Source of the DNA: Sphagnum compactum
Taxonomy: Eukaryota > Bryophyta > Sphagnopsida > Sphagnales
Length of the DNA: 64,000 nucleotides
Reading direction: 5' to 3'
NCBI GenBank assembly: GCA_965153455.1
Contig: OZ234493.1
Coordinates: 6,500,213-6,564,212 of the forward strand
Positions 10,620 through 22,312 of the stretch are shown one piece after another. Position 1 is the first letter of the stretch. Each line of letters opens with the position of its first letter. The notes beneath the pieces are model-generated. The model did not search any database. It saw only the letters and a list, made by a program, of their open reading frames with translations, and was not told the DNA's origin. The translations under genes were made by a program, and so were the position numbers.

Positions 10620-13597
10620 GCTGGGGCAAAGCATATCTATGCAGTAGAAGCATCACATATGGCACATTATGCACATAAGCTTGTTGCTGGAAATCACCCT
10701 CTTGGCCAACGCATCATGCTACTTTTCTTGTAGCCTATAAATATTTCTTATCCTTCTCCTTTATATCATTTGTGTGAATCCTATTCTGTCTATCAAGCTT
10801 TTGATATGTTCATTCTTTGGACCCATTGGACTGTGAGAAATCACTGTGATGGGTTCTTGGTTCCAAATTGAGTCTTGAGGCAGACATATAGATTATAGCC
10901 AAATTCAGATGCCAGATGTGCAGATGTTCCACTCTTAACTTCATGTCTTAGAACCTGGTTGCTTGGCATTTCTCTTTGGCTTTCAAGTGGCTGGTTCTGC
11001 TTTTGATCCCTTCCCAATGCCATGCACCTTTGTTTGTCATTCTGTGGGGTACTAGCAGGGTTGAACTTGGTTTACCTAGTTAGTTATGGTTATGTGCTTC
11101 ATAAGGCTACTGCAGTATGCAACGGTCAAAGTGGGTTTAAAGGGCAGGGTTTAGGGGAGCAGATTGCAGTAGGGTTGAGAGCATGGGTATTTCTTGGCTG
11201 CAGGTGATTCATGGCAAAGTTGAGGAGGTTCAGCTGCCAGAGAAAGTTGACATTCTAATTTCAGAGCCAATGGGTGAGAGCTTTAGCTCTCATCAAACAT
11301 GGGCTGAACACTTTGCTCTGGGAGCTCTAGACATCGTAGGTTAAGGGGTGAAGTTTGGAGCTTGTGCAACATTTCCAATAACAGGACACTGGAGGGAGGC
11401 AGATGTAAAATATATATAAGTCCAAAACTTGCAAATTAGTTTTTGGAGAGGTTCTTTTGCTTGGACTGAGAAGTGTCCTTTCAAGAAGATTCATTTGTAG
11501 ATTTGTCCCAGTTAATGATCTTACTCTAGGATCTGACTGATATTCAGCAGGTTCTTGTCACATCTGGACTTGCTCAATCTTTTCTTCAGCCCTGATTTTC
11601 CTTTCCATATGAAGTGAGATGGAAACAAACTTAAGTGATTTCTGCAGAGCCTAGAGGTGTGTACTATGTTTTGGTGCTCAGGTGCTGCCATTTCCGTGTC
11701 ACGGGATATTGGAAAACTTTCTTACAAATATTTCTCCTGTATTCAGAAGCCTGAGATGCACTATATGACTATAAGTTCCTGAAACATGTGTCTTATCATG
11801 GTTTTATGGATATCTGATAGTTTTGAACCTGTGAATTGGGTTATGTTCAACTTTTATGCTCAAAAAACAAGGTTGCTGAAATTTTGTGTGTGTTTGTGCA
11901 GGGACATTGCTTGTGAATGAGTGAATGCTTGAATCATATATTATTGCAAGGGATCATTTTCTTGTTCCCCCAAAGGAAAAATGTTCCCATCCATAGGAAG
12001 GTCATCATTTATCCTTTTAGATGCAATTGGAATTGAATTTTCTCATTTGTAATTGGTCTTTCTTTGTTATGGGCAATTAGCATTGTTGTATTTGAATGAA
12101 TGGACAGTTTTGGTGTTTTTGGCCTGTTGTCAAGAAGGTGTTATTTGTACGCCAGGATATGTATGTCACCTTTCAGTGATGAGTACTTGTACAGTGAAAT
12201 CACAAATAAGGGATTATTCAACAGAAAAACGTCTTTTGTTTGCAGAAAGTCAGATTTTCTGTCAAGCTCATACACTTGAGCTAAATTCTGAATGTTCTTG
12301 TGCAAACCGATTGTTCCATAAAAGTACTCTGATTTGTCAATGAAGCAAAATATCACTCTGATTTGTCAATGAAGCAAAATATCATGGATGTCCTTTGTGT
12401 TCAACCATTTGTAGTCCTCAGATGGGTCCAATAATTTTTGATGATCTTCATGAAGTCTCTCATGTATAAAGATTTTCAAGGGTCCCCAAGCATTTTTCTA
12501 GGTTTATATTACATGGAAGATGATAATTCTCTCTAAGCAACAGCAAGTAGCCTGATGGCAGAGTTTATTTTGGCACCAATAGAACTATTATGGGGTGAAT
12601 CTCAAGCCTGTGCATGACATTCCAGAGTTATTTCTCACAGGTCTGAATGAAGGATTGATGTGCCCAGTCACATGGAAGTGCCCACACCAACCCTTCTTGC
12701 AACTTCAACTTTGATGCACACCAATCCTTCTTTCAGACCTGTGAGAAATAAAACAAGTATAAGGACAAAATACTGTATCTAAATTCCTTCTCAGTTTCTC
12801 ACTTTCATGTGACTGGGCATAGCAATCCTTCCCAAAGTTGGTGTGCCCACACCAAAGTTGATGTTGAAAGAAGGACTGGTGTGCCCAATCACTTTTTGAT
12901 GATAGGTATTTTCATCACTGCCATTGATATGTTTTGCTGTCTAGAAGGAGAAAACCTCCAAACCAATGTCTTGTCTTGTCTTATTTGTATCCATGCACTT
13001 TTGTCTGCAAGGAATGCATGATTTGGTTGAGGATATCAGTTTGAACACCCAAATAAAAACTGAATAAACTCTTGGAGAATTTCATGTTATGTGCTATTTG
13101 TTTGGCACTAGTGTGCTTGATAAATGTTTTCTCAAGAGAAGGGGAGGTCCAAAATTTGGTATTGGATTTATTTTTTGGTGTAGTGACAAATATAGTTCAG
13201 GTTTTGAAGGAGCATGTGTTATTGTAGTGGTTGGGAGCATGAGTTTGAACAAGCAATGTGAAAGTTTCTTTGCAAGGGAGTTAACCAGCTTTGGTTCTCA
13301 CAGGCAGATCGGACATATTATGTTTGTTGCCATTTTTCAGTTTAGATACATAGCAGCGCCATCAAGGATTCTAACCACTTAAACTGGCATGTTAAGCTTC
13401 ATAGATTGTTGGCAAACTTTTGCAGTAAAGATGGTTTGTCAACAGCACCAGGAGCTCCCACAACACACTAGTATCAGTTCTGCTGTGTGCTTTCACGATC
13501 TTTATATATGCTTGCTGGGCAGCCTAAAACTCGATGTCTCCATCTAGTTGCTCATAGTTCCCAAATCTCCATCATGCACCTCACAATGTCAGCTTGG
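10620..13597 (+). pseudogene. Unprocessed pseudogene of PRMT4/CARM1-type arginine methyltransferase
   Basis: Six exon remnants lie in the family's order, separated by introns. (1) 10620-~10717, after TTGTAG: GAKHIYAVEASHMAHYAHKL, the SAM-binding region. (2) 11204-11273, after CTGCAG and before GTGAG: VIHGKVEEVQLPEKVDILIS then EPMG, the double-E loop. (3) 11902-12000: GTLLVNE-stop-MLESYIIARD, then a frameshift in the VPKGKMFPSIGR segment. (4) 12156-12210: ICMSPFSDEYLYSEITNK, with donor GG instead of GT. (5) 12562-12640: SLFWHQ-stop-NYYGVNLKP, then a shifted FQSYFSQ before GT. (6) ~13426-13597: STAPGAPTTH-stop-YQ, where the THW-loop Trp codon is now a stop, then CLHLVAHSSQ...HLTMSAW. The 5' exons and at least one exon between (5) and (6) were not found. 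PRMT4 normally methylates histone H3 and other nuclear proteins. Retained introns rule out a retrocopy. The three in-frame stops, the frameshifts and the bad donor make a functional product very unlikely. Confidence 0.88.
12631..12748. repeat. Imperfect inverted repeat within the PRMT4 pseudogene
   Basis: Arm 12631-12657 and arm 12722-12748 are reverse complements over 27 bp with one mismatch, spaced 64 bp apart. The left arm spans the exon-5 donor junction, so the right arm is an inverted copy of that junction. Related pieces (CATGTGACTGGGCA..., GTGCCCACACCAA) continue to about 12890, suggesting a locally rearranged foldback. Confidence 0.75.
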
Positions 13598-15239
13598 TCC
13601 ATTACTCCTATACTGGTGTTCTTGAACACTTCAGTTTTGGGTCTAGTTTGTACTAAAAAAGTGAGGAATCAAGTTGAAAAGAGAATTCTCTCAATTCTAT
13701 TTTAACACAACTTCTTTCCAAGTGCTGGGATTAATTCCCTATAACTCTTGCCTACAGGCTCTAGGACCAGCTCCAAGTTTATACTTCAAATTTAAGTTTA
13801 ACCCTCTCAATCACTATTACTCCTAATTCAAACTATATAGGTCCTTTTGACAGCACCTATTGTGCAATTGGAGCATGTTGGGTAGGTTTTAGAAAATTTC
13901 TCACAAATTCTAGCAGTTGTGTATAAGACATATTTATAGTTATGTAGTTCTAATTCTGGTTATAGTTTTAACAATGGCAACAACTCAAGTTCAAATATCA
14001 TTACATGAGTGTGATTTGACAATAGTTGCAAATTGTCCTACTCATACAAATCATATTTTAACATTATGCTTTCATTGCAATTGTTAAATCCTGCTGTATA
14101 TGTTATGATTTTTCAATGGGGACTCATTTTTAAATTATAGACTTCAATACTTATATGGGACAATTTGTTAATATGAAAAATCTATCGAATCCCAAGAGCT
14201 ATGAACTTTTGAAGTTGAAGCACAGGGGTGCAACAAGAACAAAAGTGAAGTTAATGGAGTTTGATTTGGTTCAATAAGGGATCTTGAATTTGTTTAGAGA
14301 CTTGGTTTTGGGGTGAAATTGGGGTGAAAATGTATAAAGAGAACAAAGTAAAAAAGTTTTGCATCATATCCATTGAAAGTATTATGCTATGGATTTTTAA
14401 TGAACTTTTGAATGTTGACAAACCACCTTATCTAGATATCATATGAAAAAAAAATGTTTTGTGATGAAATTTTGCAGACATGTTATAATCACTATCGTTT
14501 ATAATGCACATCCCACAAATGGATAAAAAAATTATGACCTATAACTATTGTATTCATATGCATTTTGTCACACCATGACATATTGTATTTAAAAATACAA
14601 AATATGAAATGGACTTTAGTGGTAGTTTTTTTTTGCCAGTTTTTCATCCCTCCCTACCATGCAATTACATGATAAAGAAATTAGCACTTGTGTTTTTATA
14701 ATGCAATATTTGCAATTTTACAAACACACTAGAGCAAGACCTAAATTGTCCGCACTATAGTGACTATCTTACAACCATGGATGATCTTCACTTTTATTTT
14801 GATTTTTGGTTAGTTGAGTAAATTGCCACTTACACTGATAAACATGACCTTCATTGATTAACTATGTCTCTTGAGTGCTACCCAACATCACAATTGAATT
14901 TTCCTTTTGAGTTCATAATTGTGATAGTACTTAGGACCTAGATGTTTATATAATTTTAAGCAAATCCAGAGTGTACACCAAAAACTTGCACCCACTGTAG
15001 TGCCATCACTTTGCCATTTCATTGCTTACACACCTTCACAAATGTTAGGACCATTTTCATGAACCCAACAACTGATCAAAGCAACATGCTACCTAAGATT
15101 GTACTATCAAATGAATTAGAGCTTATAAACAACCATCAAGTTGCTTCTATCAAGTGCATTATTCCTTAATGGTCACATCAAAACAAATATCGCACATTGT
15201 GAAGTTTTAAAATAATTTCTTCAAGCAATTGGTTGAAAG
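13598..15239. other. AT-rich intergenic DNA, nothing recognised
   Basis: I see no conserved reading frame, structured RNA or clear repeat boundary in this stretch. Confidence 0.4.
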
Positions 15240-16060
15240 AATTTTTGTCGCAACCCCACTTTGGGCAAAGTGTGAGGATGCAACTCACACTCCCAAAGTT
15301 GGGGACTTGGAGTCCTCCGGGACTCCCGAAAATTTAGAGCTCGATTGCAGGGGTCAAAACACCTCACATTGAGGTGTTCTTTATATCAATGGAAAGGTCT
15401 TGAAGCGTAGATGTCGAAAATGGCCTTGCATGGGCCATTTGAACATCTTCAGCCTAAGTTATGGGCAAAAGAAGGGCCGAAAGTCATGACCACTAAAAGT
15501 TAGGAATCGACTTGATCCCGATGTGTGCAGGTTGAGTGCGACACACCATTGGAAAGATCTCAAGGAGAGCTACAACTTTGGTTCAGACCTCACTCCAATC
15601 GGAGGTCTGAGCTGGGAGATATGAGCTCCCAAAGTCCCGAGAGTCCAAACCGGGACAGTTTCGGGAATCCTCCTTGGGAATCCCAGGAAAAAGTGCCATT
15701 CGGATGTAGCCTCGGCGGAGAGCTGCAAAGAATACTATATGGGGGAAGGTGGTGGCTTCCCCTGAGTCCGGGCCGTGGTGAGTCAAGTGAGTCCAAGGTT
15801 GCCCGTGGCTTGTCTTAGCACTATAGTGACCCAGAAAGTGGTCTAACCAACTTGTGGTTGGTTTTGATGCAAATTCGAGTAGGTGAAAAGCTTGTCACTC
15901 TTCCTAGTCCATCCCGAGGCTTCAGCACGACCCTCTACCCCTCTTAGTGCTGAAGGCTGGGAGTGTGCCCCGAGTCCTTCCCTTTTTCCGCAACTTGAAA
16001 CAAGTTAGTCCAACTTGAGACTAACTAGGGACTTGGGAGCACGTCAATTTTCATGCACAA
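15240..16060. repeat. GC-rich block, possibly a solo LTR-like retroelement remnant
   Basis: The composition jumps sharply above the flanks. The block contains phrases common in plant LTRs, including ATCAATGGAAAGGTCTTGAA, CACCATTGGAAAGATCTCAA and AGCTACAACTTTGGTTCAGA. It is rich in short palindromic words such as GGAGTCCTCCGGGACTCC. Its longest reading frame (15525-15818) matches no family I know. No TG...CA termini or flanking duplication could be fixed, so the LTR call is tentative. Confidence 0.35.
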
Positions 16061-16585
16061 ACCAAACACCTGCATCCTATTTAGGGCAAGATTCTAGAAG
16101 AGTGACAAAGTCACAACACAATTGAGCAATTCATCATCACTTTGCATTGTTGTTCTTGTAGTGGTGGGGGTGTATTAAAAAAATTGAAAAAAAGAATAAG
16201 AAATGGAAATGAAACTTGTAACTTGTTTCCTACATGTTTTTTTTGTTGTTGTCCCAGTAACATTTTGTGTAATCTCTAAGCTATACACTAAAATGAAATA
16301 ATGAATCCATCAATTTTTTTAAAACACAAAAAAAAACTTCAACACAAATCATAGTGATAATTTTTTCTAGATCTTTTGTTTGCATGGACAAAATGGATCC
16401 ATGATATTGACATCATTTGGTTCTTCAAGTGTATATGGATTGATTTCTACATATTTTGAAGACACAACGTGAAATCTCCACATCACAATCTTCCTTTGAA
16501 AGAGAAACTTCCACAGCTTAAAGTGCAAGCACAACATGAACATTTCTTCCTGCTTCATTAGCTTCCTCAAATTTCGTGCACCTTT
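16061..16585. other. Short AT-rich spacer before the copia LTR
   Basis: I see nothing supportable here. A 77-codon minus-strand frame at 16367-16600 overlaps the LTR start and looks like chance. Confidence 0.35.
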
Positions 16586-19235
16586 TGTTAAAGATTGCAA
16601 TGAGTTGTCTTAGTTTATTTAGTGATCCAACTGATTTCCCTCACTACCTTTGTCAACTGATTTCTTTCACCCGCTTGCACATGTTCTTAATTCGTGTCAG
16701 GGTTGTCATTATGTCTACGCATTTGTCATGACATGACAAACGCATCTAGATGTAGATGCAACCTTATGTCATGTTAGTATAGGGTCAACTTAGGTCAACC
16801 TAGATCAAAAGCACTATAAGGTTGCTTGGGGCAAGTTTATGGGCGATCGAAACTGGATTTGTTTCGGTCGTTGTAAATTCTGTGGTGATTGAAAAAATTC
16901 AGTCGTTGTACCTTGCAACGATTGAATTATACCCTATGGTAATTGAAAAAAAGTTTGGTTGCCACAGGGTACAACAATTGAATTTTTTTAGTCGCCAAAC
17001 CTTATGGCGATCGAAAATTTTTGGTCATCATACCCTATGGTGACCAAATTTTTTTTCAATAGCCACAGGGTACAATGATTGAATTTTTTAAATCACCAAA
17101 CCTTGTGGTGACCAAAAATTTTCGATTGTTGTACCCTGTGGTGATCGAAAAAAGTTTCGATTACCAAAGTGTACAGCGAATTTGGTCACCAAACCTTGCG
17201 ACGACCTAAACTTTTCAATCACTAAACCTTATAGCAATCAAAAGTTTTCAATCATGAACCCTATGGTGATCAAAAATTTGTAGTGACTGAAAGATGTTTA
17301 GTCGCCACTGTTGTGGTGACCAAAACTTAAGGCTTTCCAAAAACATATGACACGCCCCCCTTTCTTGGCGATCGAAAAGTTTTAGTCACCATTGGATAGT
17401 GGTGGACTCTTGGATGGTGACCAAATTTTTTCAATTGCCATCTGACACACCCCACCATTGGATGAAGACTAAAATTTTTCCATCGCCAAAAGGGGTGCGA
17501 ACGTGTTCTATCATTTTTGAAAACAACCCATGTTCTCACTTTTGGGTGATCAAAAAATTTTGGTCGTAATCTGATGGTGTCAGTGTGTCGGATACTGACC
17601 AAATGTTTTTGGTTGTCGTCACACACACCCTCACTATTCAATGGCGACTGAATTTTTTCGATTGCTAAAAAAATGGGACATGTCACATGTTTTTGTTGAC
17701 GAGGGCTTTCCAAAAAGATGGCACAAGTTAGCCTTCTATGGTGACAAAAAAATTCAATTGACACGGTCACTATGTAGAAGGTGACCAAATGTTTTTTGTT
17801 ACCATCCAACATGCCCCACCATCGGATGGCAACTGAAATTTTTTGGTCCCCCAAAAGGGTAAGTAGGGATTTTTTTTCCAAAATGATAACACATGCTTGC
17901 AACCCCTTTGGATGACCAAGTCTTTTCAATCACCATCCGATGGTGGAGTGTCTTGAATGGTGACCACAAAAAATTCAATTGCCATTCGAAAGACTGCCAC
18001 TATCTAATGGTGATAGAATATTTTCAATTGCCAAGAATGGGGGGCTTGTCATATATATTTGGAAAACCTTCATCTCGCATTTCGCATCGGTAATGAAAAT
18101 TTTTCGATTGTTGTAAGTTTTTGGTCACTGCAAGGTTTGGCAACTAAAAACATTTGGTTGTCATACCTTGTGGTGATTGAAATTTGTTTTGGTCACCATA
18201 GGGTATGGCGATTGAAAATTTTTGGTCATTGCAGGATTTGGTGACTTAAAAAATTTAGTCACTCTACCTTATGGAGACCAAAAAAAGTTTGGTTGCCCAA
18301 AAGGGAAAACGGGGGTTGTTTTTCCAAAATGATAGCACATGCTTGCACCCTTTTCGATGATTGAATATTTTTAGTCACCATTCAATGGTGAAGGTGTGTC
18401 AAATAGCGACCAAAAAAATTTAGTCACCATCCAAAAAATTGCCACTATCAATGGCGACTGAATATTTTTGGCTGCAAGGAAAGGGGGGCATGCCATATGT
18501 TTTTGGAAAGCCCCTTTCTGTGACAACTAAAAAGTTTCGGTCGCCACAAGGAAGGGCGATCATTTTTGAAATAAAAATACTACCCCCAATGCCCTTTTGG
18601 GGGATCGAAAAATTTCAGTTGTCATTTGATGTGGGGGTGTTGGACGGCAACCAAATTTTTTTGGTTGCCATCTAACACACCCCCACTATTTGATGACAAT
18701 TGATTTTTTTTAATTGTTAGGAAAGGGGGGCGTATCATATGGTTTTGGAAAGCCCTCATTGAGGGCTTTCCATGACATGCCCCCTTCTATGGCGATCAAA
18801 AATTTTCGGTTACCGCAGGATTGGTGACCGAAATCCATTTTCGGTCACCATTTGTAACAGGGGTTGCTCAAATGTCAATGAAAAGTTTTCTGCGTTCATC
18901 TTGACGGACGTGTCATGATAGATGCCGACATGACCCTTGACACAAAATGGTCGCATCAAATTGGTTTTGACAACCCTGGTTCGTGTAGATCAATTGACTT
19001 TCACTTAATCTTTAGGATCGCATTAATTCCCATGGCTGTACATATGCCCCTTTTGGTATCTTTATAATATTACCTTTTTTGTTTCACTTGTAAATGACCA
19101 ATCTAGTAGTGATCACAGAACACAAGAACTTGGATAATATCCTTTTTGATTAAGAAGCTTATTGTTCTACTGCTATAAACAAGTTTTAGATGGAGTCCTC
19201 ACTCTCTTAACAAGTCATGGGCTCATAGGGGCTCA
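16586..19235 (+). mobile_element. Copia LTR (5' LTR, plus orientation), split by a hAT-like insertion
   Basis: The LTR starts TGTTAAAGATTGCAATGAG and ends ...GGGGCTCA. The same sequence is present in inverted orientation at 21223-22312, which fixes both ends. With the insertion (16698-18978) and its duplicated target removed, the LTR is about 360 bp. Copia Gag-like remnants follow directly in the same orientation, so this is the 5' LTR of a decayed element. Confidence 0.82.
16698..18978. mobile_element. hAT-like nonautonomous DNA transposon packed with short palindromes (copy 1)
   Basis: The termini are perfect 11-bp inverted repeats, CAGGGTTGTCA...TGACAACCCTG. They are flanked by 8-bp near-duplicates ATTCGTGT (16690-16697) and GTTCGTGT (18979-18986), and the uninterrupted LTR near 22205 shows a single copy. 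An 8-bp target duplication and a CAGGG-type terminus are typical of the hAT superfamily. No transposase is encoded. The interior is an array of diverged modules of the form GGYGAYCGAAAA-TTTTCGGTCRCC, each nearly self-complementary, with at least twenty visible by eye. Longer sub-blocks such as GGCTTTCCAAAA...ATGACACGCCCCC recur in both orientations. A 472-bp relative at 47094-47565 shares both terminal regions but only a few internal modules. Confidence 0.88.
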
Positions 19236-20260
19236 CATCAATCATAACAAAGTTTGTAGGGTATAACTTCCATTTGGAAGTTTAAGATGCAAAATGTTGT
19301 TAGAAGAAAAAAACTTTGGGCATTGTATTAGGGACAAAGGTTAAACTGATAGCGGATTTTACAAATTGAGAGAAGAAATATAAGATAGCTAAGACCTTCA
19401 TTGTCATGGGCTTGCATGACTATTTGTTTCAAAACGTCATTGTAGCAAAAATAACAACAGAAACTTGGAATTGTCTCTTAAAAATATATGAGGCTAAAGG
19501 TCTAGCAAATAAACTATTTTTGAAACATCATTTCTTTGCTCACAAAATGAATGCTACTAACAATATATTGGATCACATTAACAAGTTAAGTCCATGGGTT
19601 AACAACTTGAAGAGATAGGAGTGAAGCTTGAGGCAAATGATCTTGTGATGGTGTTGTTGTATATCTTACTAGAATCTTATAACAACCTAATAGTAGCTTT
19701 AGCGTCATGGGTAGAAGTTGATTTGAACATTGAATTTGTTAGAGTTAGACCCCTTCATTAAGAGTTGAAACATAAGGATGCTGAAGTTTAAGTGAAGGAG
19801 GGTTTGTTTTGGTTGTTCACACATCTAAAGCCACATCCAACAACTTAATTTGCAGCAAATTAAAAGGTGGCCACTAAGAGGGACAATAAGAAAGATCTAT
19901 GCAACTATTGCAAAAACCTGGCCATTGGGCTTGAAATTGCAAGAAAAAGGTAGTAGACTTGAAGAAGCTAGCACATACCCAAGAAATAGTTACCGTAGCT
20001 AAACAATCATTTTTTGCAATGACAAATATTTTAGACAATGAGTCTTGGTACATTGACTCGAGAGTTTATCATCATCTAACATTTCAAAGATATATTTTTA
20101 AACTACAAGAACATCCCCAAATAATCCATTTACATGGGAGATAATTCTGTCCAAAAGACTATCAGAATAGGAAGTGTTGTTGTATCCATGAGAGTGGGAG
20201 ATCACGATGTCAAAGGAGTCCTGCGTGAAGTATTACATTATTTAGGTCTTGTTGGGTATA
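19236..20260 (+). pseudogene. Decayed copia Gag / zinc knuckle / protease region
   Basis: Reading downstream of the 5' LTR, 19406-19618 gives a Gag-like segment (GLHDYLFQNV...TWNCLLKIYEAKGLANKLFL). Near 19898 the CCHC zinc knuckle survives as CNYC, then after a frameshift GHWA-stop-NCKKK. Near 20046 comes WYIDSRVYHHLT, the copia protease motif WxxDSGAxxH with Gly and other residues lost. Then MGDNSVQKTIRIGSVVV and VKGVLREVLHY follow, as expected just after the protease. Stops and frameshifts throughout mean no functional polyprotein. Integrase, reverse transcriptase and RNase H are missing on this side. Confidence 0.75.
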
Positions 20261-21222
20261 TTCATGATTGGGGTACCAAAAAGGAATGATCTATATTTAA
20301 AAGCTTGCAAAGGACAACTTTGGATTTTTATTTATATTACATTATTATAATTGTAATGGATTGTTGTATGTCAATAGATAAGATGATGTCTTGTTAAATT
20401 AATAAAAATATTTAAAAATAATTTGAATATTATGTGAATGTCCTTTTGAGTCTTGTAAACTAATTATATCAAGTGTTTAAATGCAATTTTAAAAAAAGGA
20501 ATCAAAAGAAATGCATAAAATCATACAATTGATTTCAAACTTTTTGTACAAAAAAAACATGCTTCCTTTTATAAAAGTAGATATTCATTGGATGAACTTG
20601 ATGAAAAACTAAATCATACAAAAATTTCAAAGTCTTAAAATTTTGAAGGAAAAGGTTGTAAGGCAACAGGCTGATTTTTTAAACCATTTGACAAAAAAAT
20701 TATGTTCAATGAGTTCAAAATGTTTAGCTTTAGAGGTTTAGACCATGTGCACAAAATAATCTTGTCAAAAAACATGTTTGGTTATCCATTGAAACTCATT
20801 TTGAGATTTTTGCGTTTTTGACTATAAACCAAAATATTCATACATAATTATGTATGAATGTGAAAACTCACCATTATCACATGAATTATCTTAATTTGAA
20901 CTATTCAATTTTTCTCAGTTATTTTTGTTTCAAATAAATGTTATTTGCAAAAAGTAGTCCCACAAAAGTCTTCTTTTCCTTTTTTCTAAACCCCAACCGT
21001 GAATACTTTAAAATCAGCAAATCAACAAAGATCTTCAATCTGAGTTTACTATTGAAGAAGATACCATCCATCATCTAAAGTTCGTTAAAACAAGGGAAGA
21101 AAATTTCCAAAAAGGCTAAAGGATTTTGTAGCAGTCATTGAATACACCAACATTGCAATTTTTTTGGAGGAACCAACAACTTTGGCAGCAGCATGTATAT
21201 TATCTTTTGGTGGCTAATGTTA
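20261..21222. other. AT-rich spacer between the two copia halves
   Basis: No protein or repeat boundary is recognised. It could contain heavily mutated element interior or unrelated inserted DNA. Confidence 0.35.
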
Positions 21223-22312
21223 TGAGCCCCCATGGGCCCATAACTTGTTGAGAGAATGAGGATTCCATCTCAAACTTGTTTACAACAATAGAACAACAAG
21301 CCTCCTAATCAAAAGGAATATTATCTTAGCTCTTGTGCTCTTTGGTCATTGGACTGGTCATTTACAAGTGAAAGCAAAAAAGATAATTACTATAGAGATA
21401 CCAAAGGGGGCATATCTACTTATATAATATCCTTGGGTGGTCGTCCTTTTCATCCATCTGTCCCGTCATCCATCCCGTCATCCATCCGTCCCTCCATCCA
21501 TCCAAGGTAAAGAGGGGGGGGAGGCCGCGGGCCCTTCTTAAATTGCAAAACTCCACTGTTTAAGGGAATTGCCCATTCTGCCCTATTTAAAGCACAATAG
21601 GTATCCATCCTGTTATGAAGGGGTATTGGCCCATAATAAAAATTTCAGGCATGCACTGAGGAAGGCTCGGTATGCAATCAGTGCAGCCAATTTTTTCCTT
21701 TTTTGGGTTTTGGGGAGAGGGGGAAAGGGAGAAATTTTTTCTTTTTTCTATTGGGGGTGGGGGTCCCGTCATCCATCCATGGAATGGAGGAGACAATCAT
21801 GTGGCAATTTATCTCATAGTAAGGAGGTAGTTGCCAGGAGGGACCAGGTCGTCCCTAGCAGTGTTGTTTTTTATTTTATTTTTCTAAGATTTTTTGTTTG
21901 TAGCCACAGTGGGATCTTCCATAGAAAAATGTGGCGACCTTCCTCAAGAAGATTGTGCCAAAACTGGCTATAAAGCCGGATATGAAGTAAACAACTGTAA
22001 TCATGCTTCTATTTCTTTGACTACACACTCAAAACCAACCAAATATATTTGATAATTTTGTCTTTTTTTGCTCGCCTCACCCCCCCTCACTTTTGGGGGA
22101 CTTCAGAGTGTCTGAAGGTCACGGGTACCCACTAGTATATATATATATAGCCATGGGAATCAGTATGATCCTAAAGATCAGGTAAAAGTCAATTGATCTA
22201 CACTAGTTCGCAGCATGTACAGGTGAGTGAGAGAAATCAGCTGGTAGAGATAGGTGAGGGAAATCAATTGGATCACTAAATAAACTAAAACAACTCATTG
22301 CAATCTTTAACA
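21223..22312 (-). mobile_element. Copia LTR (3' LTR, minus orientation), split by a Helitron
   Basis: On the minus strand it starts TGTTAAAGATTGCAATGAG at 22312, right after a purine-rich GAGTGGGAG tract (polypurine tract), and ends GGGGCTCA at 21223. Removing the insertion at 21415-22135 leaves about 369 bp, matching the other LTR. RNase H coding remnants lie immediately upstream in the same orientation, so this is a 3' LTR. Confidence 0.85.
21415..22135 (+). mobile_element. Nonautonomous Helitron, 721 bp
   Basis: The 5' end is TCTACTTATATAATATCC, and the 3' end is ACGGGTACCCACTAG, which fits the CTRR rule. A perfect 7-bp-stem, 3-nt-loop hairpin (CTTCAGA-GTG-TCTGAAG, 22101-22117) sits 18 nt before the terminus. 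The element lies between A (21414) and T (22136) with no target duplication, as Helitrons do. The same site is unbroken in the sister LTR near 19031-19050 (CATGGCTGTACATATGCCCC). Internal features are CCATCCRTCC repeats at 21455-21505, G-runs and a 134-codon frame (21569-21973) of unknown meaning. No Rep/helicase is encoded. Confidence 0.88.

Noticed and set aside
17327-17929. 200-codon minus-strand frame
   Set aside because: It lies inside the palindromic array of the hAT-like element; the protein is a repeat artefact with no transposase similarity.
21569-21973. 134-codon frame inside the Helitron
   Set aside because: No Rep, helicase or other domain; it crosses low-complexity G- and T-runs, so coding is unsupported.
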